Source: Garcia nutans (Eukaryota; Streptophyta; Magnoliopsida; Malpighiales; Euphorbiaceae). From it: 64,000 nucleotides of DNA. Positions 60,038 through 64,000 of the stretch are shown piece after piece. The position numbers were made by a program, and so were the translations under genes. The notes below the pieces were generated by a model, which searched no databases, was not told the DNA's origin, and saw nothing but the letters and a program-made list of their open reading frames with translations. Position 1 is the first letter of the stretch; every line of letters begins with the position of its first letter. The stretch lies in assembly GCA_947685225.1 (NCBI GenBank), contig CANTUV010000077.1, forward strand, positions 1,562,501 to 1,626,500. Reading direction: 5' to 3'.

Positions 60038-60530
60038 TCATTGTTTCTTTATGGTCATACAAGAAAAGATAGGTATCTCCACAGTAGTTATTACAACATC
60101 AATAAAGAAAATTTTATCCAACTCATGTATTGCATTTGTCTTCTCTAACTCTCTCTTCTCCTTTTCTAATCTATCCACTTTCCTCAAAAGAGCATTGATA
60201 ATGTTTGTATCTCGTTCAGAATTTTTTGTATCTACCCAAATAAAAAATTTATATTTTTCTCGGCGAGTCTATTTTTTCAAATGATAAAACCCATTATTTA
60301 ACAATAATAATGTGAGTATACAATATCCAAATACAAATAACCTAAATCAAATCAAAATTTTAACACACCTCATAGTTGCTGCAGCCATAAAAATGTCTCC
60401 CTAAATTATTTTTCTGTCCATGACACTCGAAGGGGTGCAAGCTCACCACATTTGCAAATTGGAGTATTATATTCAGAATATACAATTTGTAAATGTGGTG
60501 AGATATTCAACATGATTCATCATCTAATTC
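60038..60530 (-). pseudogene. GRF zinc-finger gene, frameshifted
   Basis: Two exons on the minus strand. The upstream exon (about 60530-60369) encodes a GRF finger: CKCGELAPLRVSWTEK, then, one frame over, NNLGRHFYGCSNYE ending at a GT donor. The Cys ligands CKC and GC and the conserved RVSWT...GR.FYGC pattern are present, but one A is missing in an A-run near 60410, giving TAA. The second exon (60268-60038) is open: YKFFIWVDTKNSERDT, a charged coiled coil (LLRKVDRLEKEKRELEKT) and a hydrophobic tail (IFFIDVVITTVEIPIFSCM), then TGA. Finger, coiled coil and hydrophobic C-terminus is the common layout of small plant GRF proteins. It lies within the MULE, so it was probably captured. Confidence 0.72.
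60442..60502. repeat. inverted repeat overlapping the GRF finger exon
   Basis: CTCACCACATTTGCAAATTG at the left and its inverse, CAATTTGTAAATGTGGTGAG, at the right, about 20 bp each with one mismatch, around a roughly 20-bp centre that is itself partly symmetric. It overlaps the codons for the first Cys ligands. Confidence 0.85.
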
Positions 60531-61857
60531 AACCATTGTACATATTCACAATATAAATTTTAACATCCTTGTTGGCAGAAAATGATTCAATTCAAGATAA
60601 TTTCTTAACACGCATATCACTCATATCAATTCATATCAACCCATATCAATCTATATCAACATATATTAGCATACAAATATACAATTTTAGACTATTTATC
60701 ACACCTAAATATCATTTAGAACAGAAAAAAAATTCAATCCAATATAATCTCTTAATATATATATCACTTATATAAATCTATATCAACCAATATCAATCCA
60801 TATCAAATCATATCGATACATATCAAGCCATATTTGTATACAAATACATAATTCTAGAGTTTTTAGTATACCTAAATACTATTTAGAATAAAAAATGATT
60901 AAATCCAATATAATCTCTTAACACACATATCACCCATATCAACCTATATATATCAGTCCATATTAATGTACAAATACATAATTATAAACTATTTAGAACA
61001 TACTAACTAATATTTTTTACAGTATGAAATCATGAATTACAATTACCCAAAATAACTCTTGACAATATACACAGCAAACATTAATTATAATGACTCATAG
61101 AAACCCTATAACAATCTCATAATAAATGAAAAAACTCTTAAAAAATCTATATTAATTCTTAACAAAATATGGCAGATCTAACTCATAACAATCTATACGT
61201 GTTTTACACCTTACACTATTTAAACTCTTTAAACCCCTATAAAATAAAATAAAATAAAATAACGAAAGAAATGAAAAACAGAGAACCACGAGAAGAAAAA
61301 AAAACTATAATATCGACAAACTAAATCAAAGTAAAAAAAGTTTTCTTTGAGCATAGAACTTTCAAAACCCAAAACGTATGTATTATTCGAATTTCATTAT
61401 ATTTGCACCCAAACACATACATTTATTATTATGATTTTATCATATTTGTTCAGATATGATTTTTATTCACAAAATAAAAAAATATATATAGCTTAAAAAA
61501 TGACTTTATCAATTTTAATGGATCTTTAAGTAGCTCCAATCGTCATAGATTACAAGAATGAAGAAGAAAAAATTAAATATGTAATCAATAAAATAAAATA
61601 GAGAGAAAGGAGCTTTAAAAATTAAAAAGAAAGAGAGGCGATCGAGAAAGAAAAAGAAAAAGAAAAGAATCGAAAAAAAGAAAAAAAAAAGAAGAGATTA
61701 GAAAAGAGAGAGAGAAAGGAGTCAAGTTGTGAAAGATATTATTTTTTTAGGTTAGAGGGTAAAAATATTTTAAAGAGTCTATCTAAAATGAGTATAATCT
61801 AAAATTTATTAGTGTTTTATAAAAAAATATTTTTTTTGATTAATTCTCAAAAAATAC

Positions 61858-62395
61858 AATATTAAAATAAAAAGTAAAAAAAAAATCATCTTATTTTTTG
61901 TTAAGTCCCCAGGTATCAAATAAGGGCAAGTATGAGAATAAACAAACAATAAAGACCTTACTAAGAAAAAAAAAACCTTTCAAATAGAGGTATTTTCGTC
62001 ATTTTAAAAAATTTGAAGTGACTTTCTCTCTCTAACGCTGTTTTTCCTTGTTCAAAGAAAACCGACCTTTGCTCTTCTCATCTTTATCTTCTCTCTTTCT
62101 CTAACCCTAATTTTTCTTGTTTGTTTCTCTCTCTTTCAGTTACCAAAAAAATCCAAAATCTGTTCAGATTCTCCTATTCAATTCGAACCCATCTAAAAAT
62201 CACATACAGACACATATATACAAATCCCATATATGCACAGAGAGGGAGATATATACATATGTGTGTATTTGTGTTTTGCAAGCTGTGTATGAATTCATTT
62301 TCAGATGATTCAAATCTCAATCTGAACAAAACCCATTAATCATCGAGAAGGATTAAACAAAACCCACAAAGCTTTTTCCATTCTGATCCCCATAT
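61858..62395 (+). promoter_or_regulatory. promoter and leader region of the PHD-type gene
   Basis: Upstream of the ATG at 62396 are CT-rich tracts (62022-62034, 62090-62101, 62126-62138) and a telo-box-like AACCCTAA (62103-62110). No clear TATA box is seen. The MULE right end is only about 0.5 kb from the start codon, so the element borders or overlaps the promoter. Confidence 0.5.
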
Positions 62396-64000
62396 ATGGC
62401 TAACGGAACGGATATTAAAGATATGCTGGTTGCAAATGTTCGACCTGGTCTAAAACGGGAGTTTGAGTTCGCTTTCAAGGCTCACTCGGAGATCTCTGGG
62501 TCGTTGGGTCGGACAAGGGCTAAGCGAGCTCAGAGTGGTGCCTCCCCACCATTGAATGGAAGTGCAGAGAGATCTAATAGTAAGAAGAGATTGAAAGCTA
62601 TTGGGTTGAAGGAGGGAAAGAAGGGTGAAAAGGTCAAGGATTTGGAGGAGAAAGTTGTGGGTGGAGATGTTATGGAGGTTGTGAAGGAAGAGGAGGCGAA
62701 AAGTGATGTGGTGGAATTGGGGAGTGGGGATGAGGAAGCAAAGGTTGGGTTAATTGAATCAGTCCCTCTTTTGGATGGGAAAAGAAATGGTGAAGAATTG
62801 GGAATTGTGGAAGGGAAGGATAATGGTGTGGCTTCAATTTGTGTAGAGGAGATACAGAAGAGAAATGAACCTGAAAAGGAGGTAGTGGGTAAGGAAATGC
62901 AGAGAGATGAGAATAGGAATGATGACTGTGAAGAAAGGACCAGTTCGTCGTTGCCTAATTTTATGAGTAATGATTTAGAGAACAAGAATAGCTTGGATGA
63001 GGTAATGGTGGTCGAAGGATCAAAGGAAGGTGACGGAAGTGATATCTGTGAGGTAGGAACTAGTGATTCAGTGCCAGTTTTGATGGACGAGGATTCAAAG
63101 GGCGACCGGGAGAAGGTTAAAGCTAACGGGATTTTAGAAAGCAACAGTGATTTTACAGTGAAGGGTGACAAGAATATTGCATGTGAAGAAGGGACTAGCA
63201 GGTCATTTGCTATTGTTACTAATGTTGAAGGAGGTGTTGTTGAATCATCTCCAGTTTTGATTAATCATAGTGAGAGTAAGCTGGAGGAGAAGCCTTTTAG
63301 GAGGTTTACCAGGTCGTTGCTGAAGCTGAGGACAGAGACTTCGAAAGATTTCAATACTAAAGGTGCAGAAGGGAATAATGGGAAAGGGATTTCCAATGAT
63401 GTTGATTATTTTGGTAGTTCATCGGCTGCTAATTCTGCAGGGCTGTTGAAAACATTAAGGAATTATGCATTAAAGAAGTTCCCAACAAAGTTGAAGGATC
63501 TTCTGGATTCAGGTATATTAGAGGGATTGAATGTGAAGTATATGCGAGGCGCCAAGGTATGACTCTATCATTGTCTTAGTAATTGATATGAATTAATTCT
63601 GGCTGGCATTATTGGTTAAATCTTAGCTAAAAACCCTTCCTGATTGTAGGCGAGAGGTGCTGGAGATGCAGGATTGCGGGGAATAATCAATGGATCAGGG
63701 ATTCTGTGTTTTTGTCATGTTTGCAAAGGACTTGAAGTGAGTAATGCTTATACTTTTGAAATTTTATCCTGTTTCTATTACTTATCAATGCGGTTGCTTG
63801 AATGATTAAGAGCACTTTGTTTTGCGATTGTGAATATAGGTTGTTACACCTACTTTATTTGAGCTGCATGCTGGCAGTGCAAATAAACGCCCACCTGAGT
63901 ATATTTACTTGGAGAATGGGAATACACTTCGGGATGTGATGAATGCCTGCAAAGATGCATCATTGGAGAAATTGGATGAAGCTGTGCGGTTATCTATCGG
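62396..64000 (+). CDS. PHD-finger/acyltransferase-type chromatin protein, 5' part
   Basis: Three exons are visible (62396-63556, 63650-63736, 63840 to window end), joined in frame. The first 350 residues are acidic and low in complexity (many GDEE, KEEE, EVVG runs) with a basic patch (SLGRTRAKRAQSG, SNSKKRLKAIG). From about residue 365 the sequence is conserved: ALKKFPTKLKDLLDSGILEG, YMRGAK, ARGAGDAGLRGIINGSGILC, CHVCKG, then FELHAGSANKRPPEYIYLEN and DVMNACKDASLEKLDEAV. This is the tify-domain-binding (Jas-like) region that precedes the PHD finger and GNAT-like domain in plant proteins such as At2g36720 and, more distantly, IDM1/ROS4. Those domains lie beyond the window. A role in reading or acetylating chromatin is inferred from the family. 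Confidence 0.85.

Larger units (their letters stand above)
58945..60970 (-). repeat. CATATC minisatellite, right arm, inverted relative to the left
   Basis: The inverse of the left-arm units (CATATCAACACATATCAATA) fills 58945-59735 and recurs at 60605-60970. In the first block a higher-order unit marked by TGTTTAGTAACTATTTTCTA starts at 59071, 59203, 59355, 59488 and 59649 (spacing 132-161 bp). The second block is the inverse of the 57110-57235 and 57650-57770 segments, including the AATAATCTAAAATTATG-type stretch. Confidence 0.9.
56196..61848. mobile_element. long-arm Mutator-like element, 5,653 bp
   Basis: Left GGGAATTAATTAAGAAAATA and right (inverted) GAGAATTAATCAAAAAAAAT begin matching ends that extend through ACTAATAAATTTTAGA and on to about 100 bp. 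Flanks AAAAAATAT (56187-56195) and AAAAAATAC (61849-61857) agree at 8 of 9 bases, the Mutator TSD length. Inside each end come pyrimidine (left) or purine (right) tracts, then GATATG-type minisatellites in opposite orientation. The right arm also carries a GRF zinc-finger pseudogene. No MULE transposase motif is seen. Assignment to Mutator rests on TSD length and long arms. Confidence 0.68.

Noticed and set aside
62530..63171. 213-codon minus-strand ORF opposite the PHD-type gene
   Set aside because: Ser/Pro/Phe-rich mirror of the acidic exon 1 with no motif.

Overview
The window is nuclear DNA of a flowering plant, most likely a eudicot. It is strongly AT-rich, host genes are sparse and intron-bearing with GT-AG junctions, and most of the rest is transposable elements. 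No genus can be assigned from the sequence alone. Three host genes are supported. The first is an 824-residue C-terminal RING protein on the minus strand (5020-9652, seven coding exons), whose 5' leader carries a GA/CT tract and a telo-box. The second is a single-exon NDR1/HIN1-like (LEA_2) membrane protein on the minus strand (32981-33604). The third is the 5' part of a PHD/acetyltransferase-type chromatin protein on the plus strand (62396 to beyond the window end).

Layout: 1-1892 is the decayed 3' part of a Ty1/copia element. 3695-4302 is a complete miniature LTR element (TRIM) with LTRs, PBS, PPT and a near-perfect TSD. 5020-10900 is the RING gene and its leader. 10900-17443 is AT-rich intergenic DNA with small repeats. 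17444-31091 is a 13.6-kb CACTA (En/Spm) transposon with two genes: a TNP2-type transposase broken by one in-frame stop, and a TNPA-like (Transposase_24) gene that reads open through seven exons. Its right end has a dense subterminal repeat array, and its left end lacks the terminal CACTAC. 32981-33604 is the NHL gene. 34905-35060 is a LINE RNase H relic. 36452-42416 is a complete-length but decayed copia element with an exact 5-bp TSD. 43700-45072 is a patchwork: an LTR-like repeat, a plastid 16S rRNA fragment (NUPT), and a perfect 298-bp duplication whose two copies flank a 197-bp perfect copy of the NHL gene located 11 kb away. 46037-46217 and 52413-52632 are hAT-type MITEs. 51188-52382 is a Mutator-like element with a perfect 9-bp TSD. 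53447-54689 is a 0.65-kb tandem duplication that includes a MITE sitting in a TATA-like sequence. 56196-61848 is a 5.65-kb Mutator-like element whose arms carry inverted GATATG/CATATC minisatellites and a frameshifted GRF zinc-finger gene.

The genes do not form an operon or pathway. The unusual content lies in the mobile DNA: a CACTA element with a possible intact regulator but a broken transposase and end, a microhomology-patterned rearrangement that copied host gene sequence, and a MULE able to form a kilobase-scale hairpin. Superfamily calls rest on terminal motifs, TSD lengths and domain signatures read by eye; no database search was run.
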